Positions 27,685 to 36,548 are shown, numbered from the stretch's first letter. The stretch: 64,000 bases of DNA from DASTFY01 sp963813375 (GCA_963813375.1 CAWEYT010000017.1:62001-126000); one strand, 5' to 3'. Program-made: numbers and translations. Notes: a model not told the origin generated them from the sequence alone.

Positions 27685-28118
27685 ATGACCGACACCGCCG
27701 ACACCGTCCGTTCGGACTCGATCTCCCTGGCCGCCGCCCGGCGCGTCCTCGACGCCGCGCTGGCCCACGCCGAATCGATGTCCCGCGCCATGTGCATCAC
27801 GGTGTGCGATCCCGCCGGCGACCCGTGCTGAGCGCCCGCATGGACGGCGCGCCACGCCTGACGGCGCAGATCGCGGCGGACAAGGCGTGGACGGTGGCCA
27901 GCTTCAACGGCCTACCGACCCACGACTGGTGGCCGATGATCGAGCACGACCCTGCGCTCGTCCACGGCATCACCCAGACCCCGCGCCTCGTGGTCTTCGG
28001 CGGCGGCGTGGCTCTCCGCGTCGAAGGCCGGGTGGTCGGCGCGATCGGCGTCTCGGGCGGATCGTCCGCCGACGACCGCGCCGTCGCCGAGGCGGGAGCG
28101 GCCGCGCTCGGCCCCTGA
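27685..28118 (+). CDS. GlcG/HbpS family protein (frameshift near 27823)
   Basis: Small protein of the GlcG/HbpS (heme-degrading-domain) family. N-terminal half: SLAAARRVLDAALAHAE and CITVCDPAGDP; after the break: LSARMDGAPRLTAQIAADKAWTVASFNG and the glycine-rich VFGGGVALRVEGRVVGAIGVSGG. One missing C in the CCC run at 27822-27824 explains the stop; repair gives about 144 aa. HbpS binds heme and GlcG proteins often accompany catabolic operons, but the function of most is unknown. It is transcribed away from the HpaG-like operon from a shared 117-bp promoter region. Confidence 0.78.
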
Positions 28119-28133
28119 TCGGATCGATCAGGG
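28113..28133. terminator. Bidirectional hairpin terminator
   Basis: CCCTGATCG, loop gat, CGATCAGGG: a perfect 9-bp stem overlapping the stop codon of the GlcG-like gene (28118) and 28 bp from the converging stop of the diiron gene (28161). Confidence 0.6.
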
Positions 28134-28160
28134 TGGCGGGTCGGCCTGGACCAAGGGAGA

Positions 28161-28949
28161 TCAGGCCGCGTACCGCCCGGCGGCCGAGTGCAGGAGGCCG
28201 AGGCCCTCGAGGCCGGGCAGCCGATCGACCCGGCGGTCGAGGCGGGCCACCATGCTGCGACCCTCGTCCCCGCCGAACAGGTGGCGGACCATGAACCGCA
28301 CCTCCGTCTCGGGCATCACGTCCGAGCCGACCGGCTTCCAGAAGCGACGCAGCGCGAGCCGGGTCAGCCGCTGGGCCCGGCGGTCACCGTCGAGGCGGGC
28401 GATGGCCTGATGGGCGTAGAAGTCGATGTGCCGGCCCTCCTGGCGCATGATGCGGCGCAGCAGCTCGGTCAGCACCGGGTGCCGAGCGCGAGCGGCCAGC
28501 CGGGCGTAGCCGGCCTGGGTGGTCCACTCGTTCACCGCACCCCAGGTCATGTGCACTGCGGTGTAGGGCGCGCCGACCACGGCCGACCCGACACCGTGGA
28601 CCAGCGGCGCCACCCGGTCCCGCCATCCGAGGCGCCGCCGCAGCGGGACGATGCGGCCGGCACCGGCCGGCTCGCCGTGGGCCCTGAGCACGGACGCGAT
28701 GGCCTCGCCGTGCCAGAACTCCTCGAAGGTCCACATGGTCAGGAACGTCGTCATGTCGGGATCCCGGTGGGCCGGCGTGACGAGCAGATCGCGCAGGTAG
28801 CAGACCGTGTGGTGCTCGACGTCGTGCATGTAGCGCAAGCACCGGAGGCTGTCATCGTCGAGGGGTTCGGCACGGAAGGCGTCGAAATCGATCCCGTCGA
28901 GCTCGACGCGGCCCGCATGGCGCTTGTAGGTCTCGAGGTCCAGCTGCAT
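28161..28949 (-). CDS. Ferritin-like diiron protein
   Basis: A 262 aa all-helical protein with ferritin-like iron ligands. Two Glu-x-x-His-type segments, FEEFWHGEAIAS and RQEGRHIDFYAHQ, combine with Glu in HDVEHHTVC and VNEWTTQAG to suggest a carboxylate-bridged diiron site. This layout occurs in acyl-ACP desaturase-like and R2-like oxidases. The ATG is at 28949. It is divergent from a PlsC-like acyltransferase, with a palindromic operator-like cluster between them, so a lipid-modifying oxidase is a reasonable but unproven guess. Confidence 0.72.
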   Translation of the reverse strand: MQLDLETYKRHAGRVELDGIDFDAFRAEPLDDDSLRCLRYMHDVEHHTVCYLRDLLVTPAHRDPDMTTFLTMWTFEEFWHGEAIASVLRAHGEPAGAGRIVPLRRRLGWRDRVAPLVHGVGSAVVGAPYTAVHMTWGAVNEWTTQAGYARLAARARHPVLTELLRRIMRQEGRHIDFYAHQAIARLDGDRRAQRLTRLALRRFWKPVGSDVMPETEVRFMVRHLFGGDEGRSMVARLDRRVDRLPGLEGLGLLHSAAGRYAA

Positions 28950-29013
28950 GCGGTCTCTTCGTCGTCCGGATCGTGACGGATGGATCGGATGTGCGATCGG
29001 CCGCGCGCCCACT

Positions 29014-29070
29014 TCGAACAGAGGTGTCGCCGAGTGACACGTCGTGTCGCTTTGCGACACCTCCGTTCGA
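29014..29070. promoter_or_regulatory. Large inverted repeat with two tandem 17-bp palindromes (candidate operator)
   Basis: Outer arms TCGAACAGAGGTGTCGC (29014-29030) and GCGACACCTCCGTTCGA (29054-29070) pair in 16 of 17 positions. Within them lie two palindromes: GTGTCGCCGAGTGACAC (29024-29040, imperfect) and GTGTCGCTTTGCGACAC (29044-29060, perfect 7-3-7). Their centres are 20 bp apart, about two helical turns. The cluster is in the intergenic region between the divergent diiron and acyltransferase genes, as expected for a dimeric repressor (TetR-like) controlling both. Confidence 0.65.
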
Positions 29071-29115
29071 GAAGCGCGCGATGATCCGCGCCCGGCACGG
29101 CTTCGAAGGAGGACG

Positions 29116-30477
29116 ATGACCGCACGGGCGGGGGACCGCGTGATGGCGCCGCTGGCTCGGCTGCTGCTGCGCGTCTTCTTCCGCCGGATCGACGTCGAGG
29201 GCGCCGCACGCCTGCCCGCCGGTCCCGTCCTGCTCGTCGCCAACCATGTCAACGGCCTCGTCGACGGACTGGTGCTGATGGCCGTGCTGCCGCGCTATCC
29301 CCGGTTCCTGGGCAAGGCCACCCTCTACCGGATCCTGCCGCTGGCACCGTTCCTGCGCCTCGCCGGGGTGGTGCCGGTGCACCGGGCGAAGGACGCCGAT
29401 CGCACGGCCGGCCGCGTCATCCGCAAAGACACGGTCATCCGCAAGGACACGGTCACCCGCAACGACACGGCCTTCCGGACCTGCCGGGCGCTGCTGGCCA
29501 GCGGCGGAATGGTGGCCGTGTTCCCGGAAGGCATCAGCCACGACGAGGCGCGGGTGCAGCCGCTGCGGACCGGTGCCGCCCGCATCGCTCTCGGCGCCGC
29601 CTTCGACGACGGGGTGACCGGTGTGGAGACGGTCGCCGTCGGCCTGGTCTACGACGACAAGGCCCGATTCCGCTCCCGTGCGCTCGTCCGCATCGGCGAG
29701 CCTGAGGGCGTCGAGGGCTGGCGGGCGAGCTACGACGAGGACCCGGTCGGTGCCGTCCGGTCCCTCACCGATCGCCTGGGCCGGCAGCTCGGGCAGGTGG
29801 CGCCGATGTACGAGTCACGCCAGCACGAGCTGGCCTGCCGGCGGGTGGCATCGGTCGTCGCGGACAGCCCGGCCCAGCGCGACGACGTCGCCCGTGCGTT
29901 GGGCGTGGCGGCCTCCGACGGTCCGGCCGCGGCGGTGCGCGTGGCCGCCCTGACCGACGCCGCGGACGCCTACGAGGCGGACCTGGCCCTCGTGGGCCTG
30001 AGCGACGATGACGTGGCCGGCGGGCTGACGGCCGGCCGGTACCGGCGGCGCCTGGGCCGCTCGGTGGCGGAAGCCGCCGCTACCGCCCCACTGGCCGCGC
30101 TCGGGGCCGTCGTCCACGCGGTCCCCTACGGGATCATGAAGGCGATCGGGAGCCGGCCGGACAACGAAGGGATGCGGGCCACCGTCAAGCTGCTCGGGTG
30201 CACGGTGCTCTTCACCGCCGTCTACGCCACCGCCGGCGTCTTCGTCGGCCGCCGGCGCGGCCCGGTGGCCGGCATCGCCGCGTTCGTCCTCGGCCCGCTG
30301 AGCGGGTACGTGACCGTCCGCTGGGTGGAGCGAGTGCACCGGCTGGGAGGCGTCGCCCGGGCGCGAGCGGTGATGGCCGATCGGCGGGATCTGGTCGCCG
30401 ACCTGGCGCAGCAGCGTGCCGATCTCGTCGAGGCCGCGACCGCCCTCGTCAGCGTTCCGGCACCAGTCGGCCGCTGA
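29116..30477 (+). CDS. 1-acyl-sn-glycerol-3-phosphate acyltransferase family protein (PlsC-like)
   Basis: A 453 aa protein. The N-terminal third is an acyltransferase domain with the catalytic NHVNGLVD (HxxxxxD spacing as in this branch) and the FPEGISHDE motif. The C-terminal part has hydrophobic segments (MRATVKLLGCTVLFTAVYATAGVFV split over ~360-385, and further), so the protein is membrane-bound. It would transfer an acyl chain to glycerol-3-phosphate or a related lipid. The ATG at 29116 has GAAGGAGG upstream. Residues ~101-118 are a threefold hexapeptide repeat (see 29416-29469) inserted between the first and second acyltransferase motifs. Confidence 0.83.
   Translation: MTARAGDRVMAPLARLLLRVFFRRIDVEGAARLPAGPVLLVANHVNGLVDGLVLMAVLPRYPRFLGKATLYRILPLAPFLRLAGVVPVHRAKDADRTAGRVIRKDTVIRKDTVTRNDTAFRTCRALLASGGMVAVFPEGISHDEARVQPLRTGAARIALGAAFDDGVTGVETVAVGLVYDDKARFRSRALVRIGEPEGVEGWRASYDEDPVGAVRSLTDRLGRQLGQVAPMYESRQHELACRRVASVVADSPAQRDDVARALGVAASDGPAAAVRVAALTDAADAYEADLALVGLSDDDVAGGLTAGRYRRRLGRSVAEAAATAPLAALGAVVHAVPYGIMKAIGSRPDNEGMRATVKLLGCTVLFTAVYATAGVFVGRRRGPVAGIAAFVLGPLSGYVTVRWVERVHRLGGVARARAVMADRRDLVADLAQQRADLVEAATALVSVPAPVGR
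29416..29469 (+). repeat. Three tandem 18-bp repeats inside the acyltransferase gene
   Basis: Units GTCATCCGCAAAGACACG, GTCATCCGCAAGGACACG and GTCACCCGCAACGACACG follow each other exactly. They encode VIRKDT, VIRKDT and VTRNDT, keep the frame and add a charged loop. Units differ by one to three bases, so the duplication is not brand new. Confidence 0.85.
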
Positions 30478-31277
30478 CCTCCCGACGCACCCGCTCGGCC
30501 AACTCGGGGGTGAGCATCGAACGACCGTGGCCGAGGCCGGGAGTCCACCACAGCGCCTTGGGCTCACCGGCCCAGGCGAACAGCGTCTCGGCGTGCTCGG
30601 GGCCGAACACCCGCTCCTGCGGATCGTGGACGATGACGACGAACCGGGGGGCGATGGCGGCCATGGCGGCGTCGACGCGCTCGGGCTCGGCCGCGGCAGG
30701 GTCCACCCGTGTGCCGCTGAGGGCCAGCAGCACCGCCCGACCCCGCCGCGTCGAGAGCCACCGCGAGCAGGCGGACGCCGGCCGGGCTGGTGAGGTCCCT
30801 CCAGGCCGGAGCGGACACGGCCACGACCCCGGCGACCGGGCTGCCCCGGCCGGCGGCCAGCAGCGACGAGACGCCTCCCAGGCTCACGCCGAAGGCCACG
30901 ACGGGCAGTTCGGGAGCGAAGGCCTGTGCGGCGGCCACGGCCGCCGCGACGTCCCATGGCTCCTTCGCCCCCATCGTGCTGCGCCCAGCGGAGCGCCCAT
31001 GACCGCGCAGGTCGAGGGCCACGACGTGGGCCCACGACGAGGCCTCGTTCACGAACCGGTGGATCTCGCGGCTCCGGGACCAGTTGGAGAAGCCGTGGAC
31101 CACGACGAGGGAGGCGATGGCGTCATCGGGGCCGGGAACCCGCACCGCGGCCAGCGAGGTGCCGTCCGCCGACCGCAGCCGCAGGGCGGTGGCCGGTGGC
31201 CGGTAGCGCGGCGCCAGCGGGTAGCTGCGGGCCCACCGCGACACGCCGCGAGCGAACGCGGTGGGCGACGGGGCCAC
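30449..31277 (-). CDS. Alpha/beta hydrolase (frameshift near 30754)
   Basis: Alpha/beta-hydrolase-fold protein. Oxyanion segment LVVVHGFSNWSRS, ALDLRGHGRS and the nucleophile elbow VVAFGVSLGGVSSL are in the first frame. After one extra base near 30754 the second frame continues RAVLLALSGTRVD and holds the acid (VIVHDPQERVFGPEHA) and the catalytic His (TPGLGHGRS). Corrected length is 275 aa. Substrate unknown; esterase or lysophospholipase-like. It converges with the acyltransferase gene, overlapping its last 29 bp. Confidence 0.78.
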
Positions 31278-31288
31278 GTCCGGCGCGG

Positions 31289-33046
31289 TCAGCCCTGCGG
31301 CCCGGACCGCCCGACGGGACGGCGCGCACCGGCGTCGGCGGCGGTGACCGTCGTCGTGTCGCGGCCCGACCGCAGCAGGGTGCCCGGCCGGGCGTCCAGC
31401 AACTCGCCACCCTGGACGACAGGTGCGCCGTTGACGACGACGTGGCTGATGCCGTCCGCCTCCCCATAGATCCGCCCGGCCCCGCCAGGGAGGTCGAATC
31501 GCGTGTGGACCGGACCCGGACCGATGGTGGCCGGATCGAACACCACGACGTCGGCGTGGGCACCGACGGCCAGCCGGCCGCGGTCGACGAGGCCATACAG
31601 TCGGGCCGGACTCTCGGTGAGGTAGTGCACCGCCTCCTCGACGGGCAGCAGCCCGCGCTCCCGCACCGCCCGGGCCAGCAGCGTGGTCGAGAACGAGAAG
31701 GAGTCGATCATGTCCAGGTGCGCGCCGGCGTCGGAGGCGCCGACCACGGCCCGGCCGTCACGCCACACCTCGACCCGCCGCGCCCAGCTGGCCTCGTCCT
31801 GCCCTCGATCCTGGTTGGCGATCACCGTGGTGAGACCGTCGGCGATGGCGATGTCGGCCAGCGTGTCCCACGGCGTGCGGCCGAGCTCGGCGGCGATGTC
31901 ACCCAGCGTGCGGCCCTGGTATCGCCGGTACTCGTCCGTGAAGGTCTCCAGCAGGACGTAGGCGCCCCAGTTGCCGATGGCCCGCGTCGGGCCCTCGGTC
32001 GACTGCGCCAGCCGATCCATCTCGGCCCGCCCGGCCGGGTCGCGCAGCATGGCCAGCTTCTCCGCGTCCGGCAGCGCCATGAGCCGGTCCCAGCCGTTGA
32101 GGATGTCGAGCACGAAGCCACTGCGCAGGTTGAGCCGGACCCGGAAGCTGTCCGGCAAGGTGAGGGCGATCACGGTGCCGCCCCGCTCGGCCGCGTAGTC
32201 GTAGCCGGAGAGCTGGTGCTGCACGAGGTCCCAGTTCTGGGCATAGACCTGGAGCAGGTTCCAGTTGAGCGGCCGGTCGGCCGCCGCGCTCATGGCGGCC
32301 ATGAGCCCGAACGTCTCCTCGCTGAACTGCCCGACCGCAGGGATGAACTCGAGCGTGGTGCCCGGATGGTCGCGCACGACGGAACAGAGCGCGACGAGCT
32401 CCTCCCGTGTGCCGTGCCGCGATGGCACCGGACGTCCCGTGTGGTCGTTGTGCGACGACGACCAGGTCGAGGAGAAGCCCATGCCACCGGCCGCCAGGCC
32501 CTCCCGCAGGAGGCGCTTCATGTCGTCCAGCTCGTCCGGAGTGCTCTCCCGCTCGGTCGACGCCTCGCCCATGACGACCCGCCGCAGCGCCGAATGCCCG
32601 ACCAGGAACCCGGCGTTGGGCATGAGCGTGCCGTCGAGGCGGTCGAGGTACTCGGCGGTCGAGCGCCAGTCCCACGGCACCCCCTGCTGCAAGGACTCGA
32701 GGGGCATGCCCTCGACCCGGGCCAGCATCCGCATCAGGTAGTCGCCGTCGTCGGCGGTCAGCGGGGCGATGGTGAACCCGCAGTTGCCACCGAACACCGT
32801 CGTCACGCCATGGAGCGGTGAGGGGCTGAGCGTCGTGTCCCAGAAGGCCTGGGCGTCATAGTGGGTGTGGACGTCCACGAAGCCGGGCGCCACGACCTGG
32901 CCGTCGGCCTCGACCACCCGGGCGGCGGGCTCGTCCACCTCGCCCAGGGCGACGATCCGACCGCCGCGGATCCCGAGATCGCCCGCCACGCCCGGCCGTC
33001 CCGAGCCGTCGACGATCAGCCCGCCCCTGATGACGAGGTCCAGCAC
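31289..33046 (-). CDS. N-acyl-D-amino-acid deacylase family amidohydrolase
   Basis: A 585 aa metal-dependent amidohydrolase. N-terminal strand LDLVIRGGLIVDGSGRPG, the zinc motif FVDVHTHYDAQ, later VGHSALRR, the GASDAGAHLDMID segment with the conserved Asp, and a C-terminal sandwich (VGAHADVVVFDPATI). These define the D-aminoacylase subgroup, which removes acyl groups from D-amino acids or hydrolyses related amides. GTG start at 33046, one base after the stop of the upstream hydrolase, so the two genes form an operon. Confidence 0.86.
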   Translation of the reverse strand: MLDLVIRGGLIVDGSGRPGVAGDLGIRGGRIVALGEVDEPAARVVEADGQVVAPGFVDVHTHYDAQAFWDTTLSPSPLHGVTTVFGGNCGFTIAPLTADDGDYLMRMLARVEGMPLESLQQGVPWDWRSTAEYLDRLDGTLMPNAGFLVGHSALRRVVMGEASTERESTPDELDDMKRLLREGLAAGGMGFSSTWSSSHNDHTGRPVPSRHGTREELVALCSVVRDHPGTTLEFIPAVGQFSEETFGLMAAMSAAADRPLNWNLLQVYAQNWDLVQHQLSGYDYAAERGGTVIALTLPDSFRVRLNLRSGFVLDILNGWDRLMALPDAEKLAMLRDPAGRAEMDRLAQSTEGPTRAIGNWGAYVLLETFTDEYRRYQGRTLGDIAAELGRTPWDTLADIAIADGLTTVIANQDRGQDEASWARRVEVWRDGRAVVGASDAGAHLDMIDSFSFSTTLLARAVRERGLLPVEEAVHYLTESPARLYGLVDRGRLAVGAHADVVVFDPATIGPGPVHTRFDLPGGAGRIYGEADGISHVVVNGAPVVQGGELLDARPGTLLRSGRDTTTVTAADAGARRPVGRSGPQG

Positions 33047-33047
33047 G

Positions 33048-33792
33048 TCAGCCCCCTTCGACGGATGCCCAGAACCGCTCCAGCAGCGCCGCCGCGCCGG
33101 CGGGGTCCTGGACCATCCACCAGTGCCCGACTCCCTCCAACGTCTCCACCCGGGCGCCGGCCCGCTCCGCCGACCGGGTGGCCGCCTCGGCGTTCAGGAA
33201 GGGATCGGCGGTCGGGATGACGACCAGCCCGGGCTTGGGCACGTCCGCGAAGTCCGGGCCCCACTCCTGGTGGACGCGGGTGGCCGACCGGTAGAGGTCG
33301 AGGATGCAGCCGGCCATCGTCTCGTCGACCGCTCCCGCCATGGCCAGAGCGTCCTCCTCGGGGACGCCGAAGGCCACGAACACCCCCGCCCGATCAGCGA
33401 TGGGCAACGCCAACTGCTGCTCCCAGAAGGCCTCACCCTCACCCGGGGTCTGCCAGACCTTGGCGAACGTCGTGCCACTCGAAGTCGACGTCGGCCACAC
33501 CGGCGGCGTCGAGCACCCAGCTCCGGACCAGGTCCGGCCGCAGGCTGACGAGGCGCAGGGTGAAGCCGCCACCCCAGTCGTGGCCGACCAGATCGACCGG
33601 ACCCTCGATGGCCTCCACCTGCTCGATCAACCAGGACGCGTAGTCGTCCATGGTGGCGCCGAAGCCCGCCGGTCTTGCGGTGCCGAAGCCCGGCAGCTTC
33701 AACGTCACGACGTCCGAGCGATCCAGCCGGGACCTGAGCGAGTCCCACAGGCGCTCGGTCTCCGGCACCCCATGGACCAGGACCGCGGGCAT
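33048..33792 (-). CDS. Alpha/beta hydrolase, haloalkane dehalogenase/epoxide hydrolase-like (frameshift near 33468)
   Basis: Alpha/beta-fold hydrolase of about 247 aa after correction. MPAVLVHGVPETERLWDSL opens the protein; the nucleophile elbow VDLVGHDWGGGF has Asp as nucleophile, as in epoxide hydrolases and haloalkane dehalogenases. One extra base near 33468 separates DFEWHD from FAKVWQTPGEGEAF. The acid and His follow in the second frame (VVIPTADPFLN and LEGVGHWWMVQDP). Transcribed with the amidohydrolase directly downstream. Confidence 0.8.
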
Positions 33793-33916
33793 GGCCCGAC
33801 CGTACCCGGTCGCTCCCCGTTGAAAAGAAGTGATCCAGGTGCGAGGGTGGCTGCGAACAGCTCGCAACAAGCACCGCGCGACGAGCGTGCTCGGAGCACC
33901 GACGAAAGGGGACGAG

Positions 33917-34612
33917 GTGCACATCCCTGACGGGTTCATCGACGGCAGGACCTCGATGGCCGGAGCGGTGGTGGCGGCGGGCCTCGTCGGCGTGTCGATC
34001 AAGAAGGCGGCCCGAGACCTCGACGACCGCGAGATCCCGCTCGCCGGACTGGTCGCGGCCTACATCTTCGCCCTCCAGATGCTCAACTTCCCGGTGGCCA
34101 GCGGCACCAGCGGCCACCTGATCGGAGGGTGCCTGGCCGCGGTGCTGGTCGGCCCCTGGGTGGGGAGCCTGTGCATGGCGGTGGTGTTCCTCGTGCAGGC
34201 CCTGGTCTTCGCGGACGGCGGGCTGACCGCACTGGGGCTGAACATCATCGTCATGGGCTACGTCACCTGCTTCGTGGGCTATGGCGTCTTCCTGCTGCTG
34301 CGGAAGGTGCTGCCCGCCACCACGGCCGGGGTGACCGTCTCCGCCGCCATCGCGGCGTGGTTCGGTGTCATCGCCTCGTCTCTCGTGTTCGTCCTCTACT
34401 ACGCCCTCGGCGGTGCCGGTGACGCCTCCGTGGCGACCGTGGCCGCGGCCATGGTCGGGGTGCACGCGCTGGTCGGCATCGGCGAGGCCGTGCTGACCGG
34501 GCTCACCGTCGGCGCGGTGCTGGGCGTGCGGCCCGACCTGGTGTACGGCGCCCAGGACCTGCGACCGGTGCTCGAGCTGCGGGAGCCGGTGGTCACGGCG
34601 GAGGCCGCGTGA
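33917..34612 (+). CDS. cbiM: Cobalt ECF transporter S component CbiM
   Basis: A 231 aa substrate-binding membrane protein of the CbiMNQO cobalt importer. The conserved N-terminus reads MHIPDGFIDGRTS with the metal-ligand His2 right after the start, which fixes the GTG at 33917 (GGGGAC site upstream). Six or seven hydrophobic segments follow, including FPVASGTSGHLIGGCLAAVL, a typical CbiM motif. It supplies cobalt for cobalamin. First gene of cbiM-N-Q-O, with stop and next start overlapping. I see no cobalamin riboswitch in the 124 bp upstream. Confidence 0.92.
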   Translation: MHIPDGFIDGRTSMAGAVVAAGLVGVSIKKAARDLDDREIPLAGLVAAYIFALQMLNFPVASGTSGHLIGGCLAAVLVGPWVGSLCMAVVFLVQALVFADGGLTALGLNIIVMGYVTCFVGYGVFLLLRKVLPATTAGVTVSAAIAAWFGVIASSLVFVLYYALGGAGDASVATVAAAMVGVHALVGIGEAVLTGLTVGAVLGVRPDLVYGAQDLRPVLELREPVVTAEAA

Positions 34613-34993
34613 TGGGCGCGACCACACCGACCAAGAGGACGAGGCCCAGAGGCCGGACGATCGGCCTGTTCGTGGGGCTCGGGCTGGCCGTCGCGCTCGT
34701 TCTCGCCTTCTTCGTGAGCCCGTTCGCCAGCTCGAAGCCCGACGGCCTGGAGAAGGTGGCGATCGACCAGGGGTTCGACGACACGGCCAAGGACCACGCG
34801 CTGGCTGACGCGCCGCTCGCCGATTACGGGGTCGAAGGGGTGGACGACGCGCGGCGTGTCGACCGGTCTCGCCGGGGTCATCGGTGTCGCCCTCTGCTTC
34901 GCGCTCGGGGCCGGGGTGTTCCTGGGCATCAGGGCGCTGCGGTCCCGGCCGGGGTCCTCGCCCACACCTGCGCCGGCCACCCCCTCCGGCTGA
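34612..34993 (+). CDS. cbiN: Cobalt ECF transporter component CbiN (frameshift near 34853)
   Basis: Two-helix auxiliary membrane protein of the cobalt importer, 126 aa after correction. First membrane segment GLFVGLGLAVALVLAFFVSPFASSKPDGLEKVA, split here as read, leads to the family stretch ALADAPLADYGVEGV; one extra base near 34853 then breaks the frame. The second helix, AGVIGVALCFALGAGVF, follows in the next frame and ends at 34993. A GTG at 34609 is an alternative start 3 bp upstream. The hallmarks SSKPDGLEKVA and DYGV are diagnostic of CbiN. Confidence 0.87.
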
Positions 34994-35000
34994 GCGCAGG

Positions 35001-35765
35001 GTGGGCGCGGGCCACAGCCACCGCTGGTTTGTGCACGGGGCGTCGCCCGTGCACCGGCTCGCGCCCGAAGCCAAGGTGACCGCCACCGTCCTGTTCGTGT
35101 TCGCCGTCGTCGCCACGCCCAAGGAGGCGTTCTGGGCCTTCGGTCTGTACACGGCGATGGTGGTGGCGCTCGCCCTCGTGGCCGCCGTGCCCCTCGGGCG
35201 ACTCGCCCGGCGCCTCGTCATCGAACTGCCGTTCCTGGCCTTCGCGTTGTTCCTTCCGTTCATCGGGCGGGGGGAGCGGGTGCAGGTCGGCTTCCTGTCG
35301 CTGTCCGTGGCCGGTCTGTGGGGGGCCTGGAACATCCTGATCAAGGGGACCCTCGGCGTCGCGGCGACGGCGCTGCTCGGCGCCACGACGACCGTGCCGG
35401 AGCTCCTCCGAGGACTCGAGCGCCTTCGCATGCCCAAGCCGGTGGTCGCCATCACCAGCTTCATGGTCCGCTACGGCGACGTCATCACGGACGACATGCG
35501 GCGGATGAAGGTGGCCCGGCAGTCCCGGGGGTACGACCCCCGCTGGCTCTGGCAGGTCCGCGCCGTCGCGACGTCGGCCGGCGCCCTGTTCATCCGCTCC
35601 TACGAACGGGGCGAGCGGGTGTACGTGGCCATGCTCAGTCGGGGCTACGACGGCGCCCTCCCGGACCTGCAGCCGGCGCGGACACCTCGGCGGGACTGGC
35701 TCGCTGCGCTCACCGTGCCCGCGGCTGCGGCTGTGATCTGCGTCGCGGCGGTGGTGACGACGTGA
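35001..35765 (+). CDS. cbiQ: Cobalt ECF transporter T component CbiQ
   Basis: A 254 aa transmembrane energy-coupling component. N-terminal SPVHRLAPEAKVTATVLFVF and the paired cytoplasmic signatures that couple to the ATPase are visible: MKVARQSRGYDPRW and the later MLSRGYDGALPDL. About five membrane segments. GTG start at 35001, 7 bp after the repaired cbiN stop; the stop overlaps the cbiO start (GTGA). Confidence 0.9.
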   Translation: MGAGHSHRWFVHGASPVHRLAPEAKVTATVLFVFAVVATPKEAFWAFGLYTAMVVALALVAAVPLGRLARRLVIELPFLAFALFLPFIGRGERVQVGFLSLSVAGLWGAWNILIKGTLGVAATALLGATTTVPELLRGLERLRMPKPVVAITSFMVRYGDVITDDMRRMKVARQSRGYDPRWLWQVRAVATSAGALFIRSYERGERVYVAMLSRGYDGALPDLQPARTPRRDWLAALTVPAAAAVICVAAVVTT

Positions 35766-36514
35766 CACCGCCGCCGGCGCCCGACGCGGCCGCCCTGGTC
35801 GTGCACGACCTGGCCTTCGCCTACCCCGACGGCCGGCAGGCGCTCTTCGGTGTCGACCTGGTGGTCGAGCGGGGTGAGCGCGTCGCCATCCTGGGACCCA
35901 ACGGGGCCGGCAAGACGACCCTCGTCCTGCACCTCAACGGCACCCTCGGCGGCGGCCGCGGCACGGTCACCGTGGATGGCCTGGCCGTGGAGAAGGCCAA
36001 CCTCCGGGAGATCCGCCGCCGCGTCGGGATCGTGTTCCAGGATCCGGACGATCAGCTGTTCATGCCCACCGTCCGGGATGACGTCGGCTTCGGGCCCGCC
36101 AACCTGGGCTACCGCGGCGCGGAGCTCGACCGGCGGGTCGACGCCGCGCTCGACGCCGTCGGCATGCCCGACGTCGCCGACCGGCCGCCCCACCACCTCA
36201 GCTTCGGTCAGCGACGCCGGGTGGCGGCAGCCACCGTGCTGTCCATGGATCCGTCGGTGCTGGTCCTCGACGAGCCGTCGTCCAACCTCGACCCCCAGTC
36301 CCGCCGGGAGTTCGCCGAGATCGTCCTGCGCCTCGGCCTCACGACCCTCATGGTCACCCACGACCTTCCGTACGCCCTGCAGCTCTGTCCGCGGGCCGTC
36401 ATCATGCACGAAGGGGTGATCGTGGCCGACGGACGGACGCGTGACCTGCTCGCCGACGCCAGCCTGATGGCCGCCAACCGCCTCGAACTGCCGTACGGCT
36501 TCGTGCTGGCGTAG
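35762..36514 (+). CDS. cbiO: Cobalt ECF transporter ATPase CbiO
   Basis: A 250 aa cytoplasmic ATPase. Walker A GPNGAGKTT, Q-loop VFQDPDDQLF typical of ECF ATPases, signature LSFGQRRR, Walker B VLVLDEPSSNLDP and switch MVTHDLPYAL are all intact. It drives cobalt uptake by CbiM with CbiN and CbiQ. GTG start overlaps the cbiQ stop. A hairpin 14 bp after the stop closes the operon. Confidence 0.92.
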   Translation: MTPPPAPDAAALVVHDLAFAYPDGRQALFGVDLVVERGERVAILGPNGAGKTTLVLHLNGTLGGGRGTVTVDGLAVEKANLREIRRRVGIVFQDPDDQLFMPTVRDDVGFGPANLGYRGAELDRRVDAALDAVGMPDVADRPPHHLSFGQRRRVAAATVLSMDPSVLVLDEPSSNLDPQSRREFAEIVLRLGLTTLMVTHDLPYALQLCPRAVIMHEGVIVADGRTRDLLADASLMAANRLELPYGFVLA

Positions 36515-36527
36515 TCGAACGGCGACA

Positions 36528-36548
36528 GGCCCGGCAGACTGTCGGGCC
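36528..36548 (+). terminator. Hairpin terminator of the cbiMNQO operon
   Basis: GGCCCGGCAG and CTGTCGGGCC pair with one G-T, 14 bp after the cbiO stop and 58 bp before the next start. No U-tract follows. Confidence 0.5.

Noticed and set aside
33793..33916. Cobalamin riboswitch upstream of cbiM
   Set aside because: The gap is only 124 bp and has no B12-box-like sequence.
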